This document shows, one piece after another, positions 1 through 7,363 of a stretch of DNA of 64,000 bases. The notes beneath the pieces are model-generated. The model was not told where the DNA came from, did not search any database, and saw nothing but the letters and a program-made list of their open reading frames with translations. This DNA comes from JAAYCI01 sp964370445. GTDB lineage: Bacteria; Bacillota; Clostridia; Oscillospirales; Ruminococcaceae. The stretch is from positions 1 through 64,000 of the forward strand of contig CAYJJK010000003.1 in the NCBI GenBank assembly GCA_964370445.1. Reading direction: 5' to 3'. The number at the start of each line of letters is the position of its first letter. Position 1 is the stretch's first letter. A program made the translations under genes and the position numbers.

Positions 1-802
1 CGGTTATGTGCCAAAAGGCCTCCGCGTGAACTTCTTTGCAGACGAGCGCGGCTCGAAACGTGCTGTGAACATGCTTGTGAAAAAAATTCAGGGTGAGGCT
101 TTCGAAACCGAATATCCAATGCCTGAATTTGACCGTGTGGATCCCCAGCCCGCCATCAAAGATATCAAAAAAGCAAAAATTGCTTTGGTATCTTCCGGCG
201 GCCCTGTGCCGAAAGGCAACCCGGACCGTATTGAGTCTTCCAGTGCTTCCAAATACGGCAAATACAGCCTTGTAGAAATCAGTGATTTTGATTCTACCAA
301 TGGTGAAACTGCTCATGGCGGTTATGACCCTGTATATGCCAACGAAGATTTGGACCGTGTTTTGCCAGTGGATGTCATCAAAGAGATGGTGGCTGCCGGT
401 GAAATTGGTGCATTGCATGACTTCTGGTACTCCACCACTGGTAACGGTACATCTGTTGCCAACTCCAAAAAATTTGGAAAGGAAATTGCTGAGGATTTGA
501 AAGCCGATGGTGTAGATGGCGTTATCCTCACCTCCACCTGAGGCACCTGTACACGTTGCGGTGCAACGATGGTAAAAGCAATTGAGGAAGAAGGCTTCCC
601 CGTAGTGCATATGTGCACAGTGGTGCCTATCTCCCTAACAGTTGGCGCAAATCGCATTATCCCAACTGTTGCCATTCCTTATCCTTTGGGCAACCCCGCT
701 TTGGAAGCTTCAGAGGAAAAAGAACTGCGCAGAAAACTTGTGGAAAAAGCATTGAAAGCTTTGGAAACCGAAGTGACTGAGCAAACTGTATTTAAAGACT
801 AA
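1..802 (+). CDS. grdB: Glycine/sarcosine/betaine reductase component B selenoprotein subunit, C-terminal part
   Basis: This is the substrate-binding selenoprotein of the reductase complex. It forms a Schiff base with the amine and passes a carboxymethyl group to the GrdA selenol. The open frame enters from the left edge (frame starts at base 2) and runs to UGA at 539-541. It continues in the same frame to TAA at 800-802. Around the UGA the protein reads TSTUGTCTRCGATMVK, the conserved Sec-x2-Cys-x2-Cys site of GrdB, so the UGA is selenocysteine and not a stop. About 266 residues are visible of a family length near 435. The grdC and grdD genes follow directly. Whether the substrate is glycine (GrdB), sarcosine (GrdF) or betaine (GrdH) cannot be settled from this part. 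The ureide genes in the same window favour glycine. Confidence 0.92.
539..568 (+). promoter_or_regulatory. Selenocysteine UGA with SECIS-like hairpin
   Basis: The UGA at 539-541 is followed after 12 bases by a perfect 6-bp hairpin: CGTTGC at 554-559, loop GGT at 560-562, GCAACG at 563-568. The hairpin lies inside the coding region at the usual bacterial SECIS distance and has G and U in the apical loop, as SelB-binding loops do. The Sec decoding is very likely from the protein motif. That this hairpin is the SelB site is inference. Confidence 0.6.
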
Positions 803-822
803 GGATTAGATACGATTCGAGG

Positions 823-852
823 CGAGCCGGAGAGGATACACTCTCCGGCTCG
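823..852 (+). terminator. Intercistronic stem-loop between grdB and grdC
   Basis: A perfect 12-bp stem (CGAGCCGGAGAG at 823-834, CTCTCCGGCTCG at 841-852) with a 6-base loop. Only three T follow, so it is a weak terminator at best. It may be a partial terminator or an mRNA-stabilising hairpin that sets the ratio of grdB to grdCD. Confidence 0.55.
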
Positions 853-881
853 TTTCGAAAAAAATTATCGGAGGTGAGTTA

Positions 882-2423
882 ATGAGCTTTGCTGTTATGA
901 AAGGGGCTAGCTATGCCCTTGTGCAAGCAAACAACATGGTGCTTCATCAAGGAAGCACACAAACCAGCGAAAAACGCTTAAATCCGGATTCGGATTATCT
1001 AAAAGAACTGCCGAAAAGCCTGCGTTCTTTTGAGGATTGCGTCGCTTACCCGCCAAACCAGGCGTACATTGGCAATTTGTTGCCCCGCAAAATGGGCGAA
1101 ATTGCTCGTCCTTGGTACGAAAATAGCATCCAAGGTGCTACCCGTGAAGGAAAATACGGAGAAATCATGCCAGAGGATGAGTTTCTTGGTTGCATGAAGG
1201 CCGTGGATATGTTTGACCTAGTGATTTTGGAAGAGAGCTTTCAAAATACGGTGAAAGAGAAATTGTTGGCCCATCCGGTTATCAGTAAATACTGGGTAAC
1301 CTTAGCCACATTAGACAAAAACCCCGGCTCTGCCGAGCAAATCAAAGAGCTTGTGGATGCACACAAGGCCGAGCCTATGTATTTTGATGGCAAACTTGTG
1401 GGTTGTGTAAAAAAAGCTCACGACTTTGATGCTGCTCTTTCTGAGCATGTGATGTTTGAGAATCTTGCCGGTAAAGCTTCGGCTGCATTTTCACTTTCTT
1501 TGCTGTTTGACAAAACCGATTTGCAACCTGCGGATGTAGATTACATCATCGAGTGCAGCGAGGAAGCTTGCGGCGACATGAATCAACGTGGTGGTGGCAA
1601 CTTTGCCAAAGCCATTGGCGAGATTTGTGGTTGCAAAAATGCCACAGGCAGTGATACACGCAGTTTCTGTGCAGGCCCCACCCATGCTTTGGTAGAGGCC
1701 TCGGCGCTTGTAAAAGCCGGTGTATTCTCTAACGTGGTGGTGCTGGCCGGCGGTGCCACAGCAAAATTGGGCCTCAACGGCAAAGACCATGTAAAAAAAG
1801 GCGTGCCCATTTTAGAAGATTGTCTTGGTGGGTTTGCTGTAAGCATTGGTGAAAATGATGGCGTCTCTCCCATTATCCGCACCGATATTGTGGGCCGTCA
1901 CACCATTGGTAGTGGCGCTTCTCCGCAAGCGGTTATGCAGGCCATTGTGGCAAGCCCATTGGATAATGCAGGCATGACTCTTAAAGATGTGGATGTATAT
2001 TCTGTAGAGATGCAAAACCCCGAAATCACAGAGCCGGCCGGCGCCGGTGACGTGCCGCAGGCAAACTATAAAATGATTGCCGCACTCGGTGTTATGAAAA
2101 AAGTATTTGAAAAAAGCGAGCTTGCAAGTGTAGTTGCCAGCATTGGTATGCCGGGGTTTGCCCCCACACAAGGGCACATTCCGTCAGGTGTGCCCTACCT
2201 TGCTTACTGCAAAGAAGAAATGATGGCCGGCAATGTGAACCGTGCTATGATTGTGGGCAAAGGTAGCTTATTCCTTGGCCGCATGACCAACCTTTTTGAT
2301 GGTATTACGTTTGTGATGGAAAAAAATAGCGGTGTTGTGGAAAGCAGTGAAGGCGTGGACAAAGATGCTGTTCGCCTGATGATTGCTGATGCAATGAAGG
2401 AATTTGCCGCTTCCCTGAAATAG
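882..2423 (+). CDS. grdC: Reductase component C, beta subunit (GrdC)
   Basis: GrdC is one of the two subunits of component C. This component takes the carboxymethyl-selenoether on GrdA, makes an acetyl thioester and releases acetyl phosphate. The 513 residues match the usual family length. The N-terminus (MSFAVMKGASYALVQANN) and the stretch RSFEDCVAYPPNQAYIGN are typical of the family. The central part has a glycine-rich thiolase-like look (NQRGGGNFAKAIGE, VVVLAGGATAK). GGAGGTG sits 5-11 bases before the ATG. It lies 80 bp after grdB and 42 bp before the grdD start, so the three genes form one operon. Confidence 0.95.
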   Translation: MSFAVMKGASYALVQANNMVLHQGSTQTSEKRLNPDSDYLKELPKSLRSFEDCVAYPPNQAYIGNLLPRKMGEIARPWYENSIQGATREGKYGEIMPEDEFLGCMKAVDMFDLVILEESFQNTVKEKLLAHPVISKYWVTLATLDKNPGSAEQIKELVDAHKAEPMYFDGKLVGCVKKAHDFDAALSEHVMFENLAGKASAAFSLSLLFDKTDLQPADVDYIIECSEEACGDMNQRGGGNFAKAIGEICGCKNATGSDTRSFCAGPTHALVEASALVKAGVFSNVVVLAGGATAKLGLNGKDHVKKGVPILEDCLGGFAVSIGENDGVSPIIRTDIVGRHTIGSGASPQAVMQAIVASPLDNAGMTLKDVDVYSVEMQNPEITEPAGAGDVPQANYKMIAALGVMKKVFEKSELASVVASIGMPGFAPTQGHIPSGVPYLAYCKEEMMAGNVNRAMIVGKGSLFLGRMTNLFDGITFVMEKNSGVVESSEGVDKDAVRLMIADAMKEFAASLK

Positions 2424-2465
2424 GAGAAATGCAAACAAATGCCAGATGAAAGGAGGCCTAACCCT

Positions 2466-3626
2466 TTGGAAGATAAAGTAAAAAGCACAATTGCCGAAGT
2501 ATTTGATGAGATTGCTGCAGGGCTTTCCACCGGTAGTTTTGGCAAGCGCGTCCGTGTAGGGCTGACCCTGATGGGCAGCGAGCATGGAGAAGAGGAAATG
2601 CTGCGTGGCGCAGAAGCCGCTCAAGCTGCAGATTCCTCTATAGAAGTGGTTGTGATTGGTAGCGCCCATGATACACAGCTAGAGTTGATTGAGGTGGCAA
2701 CGGCGGAAGATGGCCATGCCAAAATGGATGCCATGCTGGAAAATGGCGGCCTTGATGCTGCTGTTACCATGCACTATAGTTTCCCTATTGGTGTTTCCAC
2801 TGTGGGCCGTGTTATCACACCGGGCATGGGCCGTAGTATGTATGTGGCCACCACTACCGGAACTTCAGACACGGATCGCTCCAGCGCCATGCTGAAAAAT
2901 GCACTTGTTGGTATTGCCGCAGCGAAAGCTTGTGGTATTGCAAAACCCACTGTGGGTATTTTAAACATTGATGGAGCACGCCAACTAGAGCGCTCGCTTA
3001 CCAAATTGCAAGAGAATGGCTATCCCATTCACTTCACCCAAAGCGCCCGCGCAGACGGTGGTGTGGTGATGCGTGGCAACGACCTTTTGCAAGGTGTGCC
3101 TGACGTTATGGTGATGGACAGCCTCACCGGCAATGTGGTGATGAAGGTGATGAGTTCCTTCACCACAGGTGGTAGCTATGAAGGTCTTGGAGATGCCTAT
3201 GGCCCCGGCCTTGGCGAAGGATATGACCGCATCGTTAACATTATTTCGCGTGCTTCCGGTGCGCCGGTTGTGGCAGGGGCTGTGCGATATGCTGGCTCTT
3301 GTGCACGTGGAAAGGTGCTTGGTGTGGTAGATGCAGAATTTAAAGCTGCTAAAAAAGCAGGCCTTACGGATATACTTGAAGCTTACGCTAAAGCTGCCGA
3401 AGGTAGTAAAGGCGCCAGCGAAGAAGTAAAGGCACCACCCGAAAAAGTGACGACCGAAGAGCTTACAGGTGTGGAAATTTTGGTTTTGGAAGATGCTGTA
3501 AAAGCCCTTTGGAAAAAAGGTATCTATGCCAGCAGTGGCATGGGTTGCACGGGTCCTGTGATCATGGTGGCTGGCGAAGATGCCGAAGCAGCAGAAGCAG
3601 GGCTGAAAGAGGCTGAGTTCCTCTAA
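2466..3626 (+). CDS. grdD: Reductase component C, alpha subunit (GrdD)
   Basis: GrdD is the second component C subunit and releases acetyl phosphate from an acetyl-cysteine intermediate. The reading frame is open from an ATG at 2439, but the only good Shine-Dalgarno (AAAGGAGG, 2449-2456) lies inside that extension, 9 bases before a TTG at 2466. I therefore place the start at TTG 2466, giving 386 residues beginning M-EDKVKSTIAEVF, as in relatives. The motif SGMGCTGPVIMV near the C-terminus puts a Cys at residue 361. This corresponds to the catalytic Cys359 known for the Eubacterium acidaminophilum enzyme. The family is related to PlsX. A strong terminator follows. Confidence 0.94.
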   Translation: MEDKVKSTIAEVFDEIAAGLSTGSFGKRVRVGLTLMGSEHGEEEMLRGAEAAQAADSSIEVVVIGSAHDTQLELIEVATAEDGHAKMDAMLENGGLDAAVTMHYSFPIGVSTVGRVITPGMGRSMYVATTTGTSDTDRSSAMLKNALVGIAAAKACGIAKPTVGILNIDGARQLERSLTKLQENGYPIHFTQSARADGGVVMRGNDLLQGVPDVMVMDSLTGNVVMKVMSSFTTGGSYEGLGDAYGPGLGEGYDRIVNIISRASGAPVVAGAVRYAGSCARGKVLGVVDAEFKAAKKAGLTDILEAYAKAAEGSKGASEEVKAPPEKVTTEELTGVEILVLEDAVKALWKKGIYASSGMGCTGPVIMVAGEDAEAAEAGLKEAEFL

Positions 3627-3638
3627 ATCAATTCAACA

Positions 3639-3682
3639 AAAAAGAGGCTGTGACGAATTTGATTTCGTCACAGCCTCTTTTT
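3639..3682. terminator. Bidirectional Rho-independent terminator
   Basis: A long perfect stem (AAAGAGGCTGTGACGAA at 3641-3657 with its complement at 3664-3680) has a 6-base loop, an A-run on the left and a T-run on the right. It ends the grd operon on the plus strand and the AT-hook gene on the minus strand. Confidence 0.93.
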
Positions 3683-3706
3683 ATCTTGTGAAGAGAAGCG
3701 AGTACC

Positions 3707-5155
3707 TTAGTTTGAGAAATTACTTGCATCCGGTCCTGTGGTGTCCTCTGGGGAAAGCGTTGTTTTCCTAGGTCGTCCTCTGGGCCGTTTTGGTGCATTC
3801 AATTCCTCTTCTGTTTTTGGCTTTGGTGGGCGCCCACGGGGGCGTTTTGGCGCGTTTAGTTCTTCTTCTGTTTTTGGTTTAGGTGGCCGTCCTCTGGGGC
3901 GCTTAGGCGCATTCAATTCCTCTTCTGTTTTGGGTTTGGGTGGCCTGCCACGCCGAGGTGTACCGTCAATACCTCCTTCAGCTAAAGAGCGCTTGCGTCT
4001 AATGTCCTCAGCAAGTGAAGTGGCATCTTCTAAAGTGGCCTCGCTCTTGGTGGCGGCTATTTTGGCCTCAGCAAGCTTGGTTTTAGCGCGTGCTTCCTCA
4101 GCTCTAGTATATGCATCGGGAGCCGGCTGTACTGTATTGGGCTTGGCAAAGGCAGACATATCACCGGGCATCTTTCCGCCGGTGGCGCTCCATGCTTTTG
4201 GTTGTTTTGGAGGCTGCCATGGCTGCTGGGCGGCTTCTAAATCTTCTGGTGAAACGGCGTGAGAAGCCAAAGATGAGCCTGGTGTGTTTAAGGTTTGGCG
4301 AGGCGTTATCTCTTTTGCAGGCAAAGGCGCATCTGGGTGATCAAGCTGTGGTGCTGCACTTTGGCGCACATTCATTTGTTCCCAAATACTACCACTACGG
4401 TGAAGTTCTGAGGGAGGTTGCACGGGTGTTGGGTTTAAAATGTGCGCTCGTGAGTCTGTGCTGGGAATATCGGTAGAGTTATTAATTCGGCCTGTGTTAA
4501 ACGCCGGAATTTGATCGGTTCGGATAGCGGGGAAGGCCTGTGAGCGTGCAGCCATTGTAGCGGCTTTACGACGTGCAATCGCTGCGGCCTCTGCTTGCAT
4601 ACGCACTGCCTCTACTGCCTTTTTGCGGCCCTCTTCGTTTTGTGTTACGGTGGCTGTTTGCACACTGTGATCTGTAGCAGCTGTATTGGCTGTGGCAACC
4701 GGGTTGGTTTTTGCATCCCCAATAGGGGTGGCAGTGGCTTGTGAAATTGCTTTATCAGGAACAGGCACCTGTGTGGGGGCGGCTGTTTTAGTGGCTGTTT
4801 TTTTCTGGTCTTTTTGTTTGTCTTTTGTTTGCGTCGAAAACAAAAAAGACAGTTTGCTCTTTTTGGGGGGAAGAGAATCCTTAACGGATGGAATCTCCCC
4901 GGTTTTTAGCATAGCATGAATGCTACGTTCGCTCATGACCTCTACGTCATGTTCTTTTTTACGTACAATATCAATGGAATAGGTAATAATCATATATACA
5001 GTAAAAAGAACTAAAATGCCGATCAAGCCAATCAAAAGCCAAGTGATAACATCACTAAAATAGCCTCTGGTTGAAAAAACCAAAAGAATGGCTCCGGCCA
5101 GCACAAGCAAAACAACAAGGCCGCAAATAATGGTAATCAGTAGCTTTTTAATCAA
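3707..5155 (-). CDS. Membrane protein with four C-terminal AT-hook-like motifs
   Basis: A 482-residue protein of no family I recognise. Two hydrophobic segments (about residues 4-28 and 37-62) are followed by a charged, low-complexity region of about 330 residues rich in Ala, Lys, Gln and Pro. The C-terminus (about 400-464) carries three near-identical 19-residue units, RPRGRPPKPKTEEELNAPK, and a last RPRGRPRK. This gives four GRP-core AT hooks, a motif that binds the minor groove of AT-rich DNA. The start is TTG at 5155 with GAAGGGAG 9 bases upstream. It follows tsaE and tsaB on the same strand, where rimI or tsaD often sit. The topology suggests a cytoplasmic, DNA-binding tail anchored in the membrane. 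The function is unknown and the DNA binding is inferred from the motif alone. Confidence 0.85.
   Translation of the reverse strand: MIKKLLITIICGLVVLLVLAGAILLVFSTRGYFSDVITWLLIGLIGILVLFTVYMIITYSIDIVRKKEHDVEVMSERSIHAMLKTGEIPSVKDSLPPKKSKLSFLFSTQTKDKQKDQKKTATKTAAPTQVPVPDKAISQATATPIGDAKTNPVATANTAATDHSVQTATVTQNEEGRKKAVEAVRMQAEAAAIARRKAATMAARSQAFPAIRTDQIPAFNTGRINNSTDIPSTDSRAHILNPTPVQPPSELHRSGSIWEQMNVRQSAAPQLDHPDAPLPAKEITPRQTLNTPGSSLASHAVSPEDLEAAQQPWQPPKQPKAWSATGGKMPGDMSAFAKPNTVQPAPDAYTRAEEARAKTKLAEAKIAATKSEATLEDATSLAEDIRRKRSLAEGGIDGTPRRGRPPKPKTEEELNAPKRPRGRPPKPKTEEELNAPKRPRGRPPKPKTEEELNAPKRPRGRPRKTTLSPEDTTGPDASNFSN
3765..3955 (-). repeat. 57-bp in-frame tandem repeats encoding AT hooks
   Basis: Three near-identical 57-bp units plus a partial fourth encode the RPRGRPPK/PKTEEELNAPK repeat. 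Differences between units are mostly at third codon positions, which points to selection on the peptide and not to a very recent duplication. Confidence 0.85.
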
Positions 5156-5231
5156 TAAGCTACACTCCCTTCAAAAAACATACTTGCAAAAAATATTTGT
5201 GAAAGCGGAAAACTACCGCATAATTTAAACC

Positions 5232-5939
5232 CTAAGTTATGATTTGTTTTGATACACTTTGCTTTTGTAAACGCTCTCGTTCAGCCTGAGAAAGCCGCAA
5301 ATACTGCGGAACTAGGTTTGCTGCGGTGGTTGCACATCCATTGGCAAAATACTCCGTGGCTGCCTCAGCTACGCCGCGTGCAACAAAAGGTGTGCATTCA
5401 ACAAAAGAAGATTCGATGGCATAACCATCTTCATTATAGCATAAATTTGCTCCATCACCAACCCAAAAAACAGATTCTTTTTGTTTTTTATAAAAAACAG
5501 TAGCCTCTGTGGCAGGCGCAGCAGCATCCAAAGTAAGGCGTTCGAAAGAGGAACCACGCCGAAACGCAGCCCAGTACACTTCTTTGCGACGTGCATTGAT
5601 GGCTGAAATGACGATACTACTAGGATGTGTACTGCGTGCCATCGCCTCCAAAGTGGATACAGCAATCACAGGCAATTGCTGTGGCAAGACCAAACCTTTT
5701 ACCAAAGAGAGCCCGATGCGTAAGCCTGTGAAGCTACCGGGGCCAACAGTAAGCGCAATTGCGCCTAGGTCTTTTATTTGTAGGTTTTCAGCATTCAATC
5801 CTCGCGCAATGAGCTCTAGCAGTGTTTCGGAGTGTGTTAAGCCTGTGTTTAGCATTTCCTCATATAAAGTTTCGTCTTGATGACGTAGGCAGATGCTGGC
5901 GGTGGTGCCGCTACAATCCAATGAAAGAATAATACTCAA
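5232..5939 (-). CDS. tsaB: tRNA threonylcarbamoyladenosine biosynthesis protein TsaB
   Basis: TsaB is the non-catalytic partner of TsaD in making t6A at position 37 of ANN-decoding tRNAs. The N-terminal strand SIILSLDCSGTTASICL and the motif GPGSFTGLRIGLSLVKG are diagnostic, and 235 residues is the normal length. The frame is open further upstream, but the family start is at TTG 5939. This overlaps the tsaE stop as TTGA, with AGAGGGGG about 10 bases before it. That arrangement implies translational coupling to tsaE. tsaD and rimI are not next to it here. Confidence 0.93.
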   Translation of the reverse strand: MSIILSLDCSGTTASICLRHQDETLYEEMLNTGLTHSETLLELIARGLNAENLQIKDLGAIALTVGPGSFTGLRIGLSLVKGLVLPQQLPVIAVSTLEAMARSTHPSSIVISAINARRKEVYWAAFRRGSSFERLTLDAAAPATEATVFYKKQKESVFWVGDGANLCYNEDGYAIESSFVECTPFVARGVAEAATEYFANGCATTAANLVPQYLRLSQAERERLQKQSVSKQIIT

Positions 5940-6361
5940 AAGCAGCAGTCCCCCTCTATACAAATTTCTCTTGTGCCGTTTGCCAACAAGCGCATGTGTA
6001 CTGTAACCTTGTGTTCTTCCAGCAAGTGCTCGATTTTTTCGCTCCATTCCAAGGCCACTATGGAACCTTGGTCTAAATAATCGTAAAATCCGGCTGTTTC
6101 CAAATCATCTTCATTTTCGATACGCCAGGCATCAAAATGTGCCAAAGAGGGATTTCCTCGATAAAAGTGCACAATGGCATAGCTAGGGCTCGAAACTTCA
6201 TCGGCGAGGCCAAGCCCTTGCGCAAAGCCCCGGCAAAACGTGGTTTTGCCAACCCCCATACCACCGGTAAATACAAGAAGTTCACCACCGTGAAAACAAG
6301 AGGCCAAGCGCGAGGCCAATGCCATAGTCTCCTCTGCGTTATGGGTAATATAACAATCTAT
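5936..6361 (-). CDS. tsaE: tRNA threonylcarbamoyladenosine biosynthesis ATPase TsaE
   Basis: TsaE is the small P-loop ATPase that resets the TsaBD complex in t6A synthesis. The Walker A motif GGMGVGKTTF and the stretch ASRLASCFHGGELLVFTG identify it. The start is uncertain. Homologues begin with a sequence like the one after residue 1 here (DCYITHNAEETMALA), but no in-frame ATG, GTG or TTG occurs there. AAAAGGAGG (6370-6378) lies 8 bases before an in-frame ATA at 6361, so I place the start at that ATA (141 residues). The alternatives are ATT at 6349 or ATG at 6325, both badly spaced from the ribosome site. Confidence 0.85.
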   Translation of the reverse strand: MDCYITHNAEETMALASRLASCFHGGELLVFTGGMGVGKTTFCRGFAQGLGLADEVSSPSYAIVHFYRGNPSLAHFDAWRIENEDDLETAGFYDYLDQGSIVALEWSEKIEHLLEEHKVTVHMRLLANGTREICIEGDCCF

Positions 6362-6457
6362 AGGTAAAACCTCCTTTTGGCAAAAACAAATATTTGTGAA
6401 ATATGTAGAAATGTAGTGTATATGCAAAATTGAATTTTTGAAAAATATGTTGGACAA

Positions 6458-6901
6458 AGTATATTAAAATATATTTAAGCGACGGTTACCAGAAAAAAAT
6501 AGGGAGTTCTCAAGGTGCAGTATTATTATTGCATTGGTGTAACGGCTGATTTACGGTTACTATACTATAAACAGATATTGGTTTACCATTTGGAGATACT
6601 TCTTTTTGACAAACCAAGTGTAGCTTATTGTGTCTTACATCGCATTAAATTTTAGACGCTGCCTTATTTTTATGCAGCTGCATAATTTTTATAATCAGTG
6701 TTAGTTTTTTTTCATTATAGCCGATGTGTGTATCGTATATTTTTAATGCCAGAGTATGTAGCTTTTTAGCATGTATATTTAAAGTATTTCTTATTTTATC
6801 ATATTTTATTATTTTGTCACACCTATTTTGCTACATACGAAGAAAAAAGACCATTTTGTAAAAAAAAACACACCTTGAAATAAGGAATGTTGATTTTTGG
6901 A
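6458..6901. other. AT-rich intergenic region
   Basis: About 440 bp of very AT-rich DNA between the divergent tsaE and tRNA-Leu transcripts. A TATACT box at 6458-6463 (minus strand) could serve tsaE, but I see no good -35 for it. No reading frame here has a ribosome site or a recognisable product. Confidence 0.6.
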
Positions 6902-6931
6902 TTGACAGAATGTGTTTCTTTGCTGTATTAT
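6902..6931 (+). promoter_or_regulatory. Sigma-70-type promoter for tRNA-Leu
   Basis: TTGACA at 6902-6907, an 18-bp spacer, and TATTAT at 6926-6931. Transcription would start near 6938, 18 bases before the tRNA 5' end. Confidence 0.75.
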
Positions 6932-6955
6932 TACAAAAGATGCTTTTTTATCTAT

Positions 6956-7042
6956 GCCGCTGTGGTGGAATCGGCAGACACAAGGGACTTAAAATCCCTC
7001 GATAGAAATATCGTACCGGTTCAAGTCCGGTCAGCGGCACCA
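6956..7042 (+). tRNA. tRNA-Leu (anticodon UAA)
   Basis: A class II tRNA of 87 bases with CCA encoded at 7040-7042. The acceptor arms GCCGCTG (6956-6962) and CAGCGGC (7032-7038) pair perfectly. The anticodon arm GGGACTTAAAATCCC shows anticodon TAA. The long variable arm (CGATAGAAATATCG) and the T arm CCGGTTCAAGTCCGG are complete. Confidence 0.97.
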
Positions 7043-7047
7043 CCCTA

Positions 7048-7111
7048 TACGGTTAATAAGGCTGTCGTCGTTAAAAAACAACGATGCAAAAGCCAAATTA
7101 ACCGTATTTTT
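7048..7111 (+). terminator. Long imperfect hairpin terminator after tRNA-Leu
   Basis: The outer stem TACGGTTAAT (7048-7057) pairs with ATTAACCGTA (7097-7106). Inner helices GGCT/AGCC and CGTCGTT/AACGATG lie within it. A run of five T follows at 7107-7111. It most likely ends the tRNA transcript. Confidence 0.7.
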
Positions 7112-7285
7112 GTGCAAAAAAAGCCCTGTTTTGAAAAGCAACATTTACGGCTGTCATTTTGGTTTTGGCGGGCTGAACTATCACGATTTGAAATTTTCTC
7201 AAAAAAAGGCTCCCAAAAACAGAAAATGACAGCTTTTTTGACCGAACGCAGTGCGAGAAAGAAAAATTTTTTTGAATAAAGAATT

Positions 7286-7332
7286 GGCCGGATGTGTGAG
7301 GAAGGTATGCCTCGCAAATCCGGCCTTTTTTT
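7286..7332 (+). terminator. Rho-independent terminator
   Basis: GGCCGGATGTGTGAGG (7286-7301) pairs with CCTCGCAAATCCGGCC (7310-7325), with two or three mismatches or wobbles and an 8-base loop, and then seven T. No gene is visible between the tRNA terminator and this one, so it may be left over from a lost gene. Confidence 0.7.
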
Positions 7333-7363
7333 ATTGAAATACAAATTTGAACGGAGGAAACCT

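Noticed and set aside
539..568. Stop codon or frameshift splitting grdB into two genes
   Set aside because: The two parts are in the same frame and join in the conserved Sec-x2-Cys-x2-Cys motif, so the UGA is selenocysteine.
3765..3955. Evenly spaced repeats that could suggest a CRISPR array
   Set aside because: The units are 57 bp, directly adjacent and in frame with a protein. There are no unique spacers and no cas genes.
3738..4262. Plus-strand open frame of 174 codons with Gly-Arg-Phe repeats
   Set aside because: It is the complement of the AT-hook repeats on the minus strand, with no ribosome site. The repeats explain the long open frame.
6887..7279. 130-codon open frame over the tRNA region
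   Set aside because: It crosses the whole tRNA-Leu gene and its terminator and has no ribosome site.
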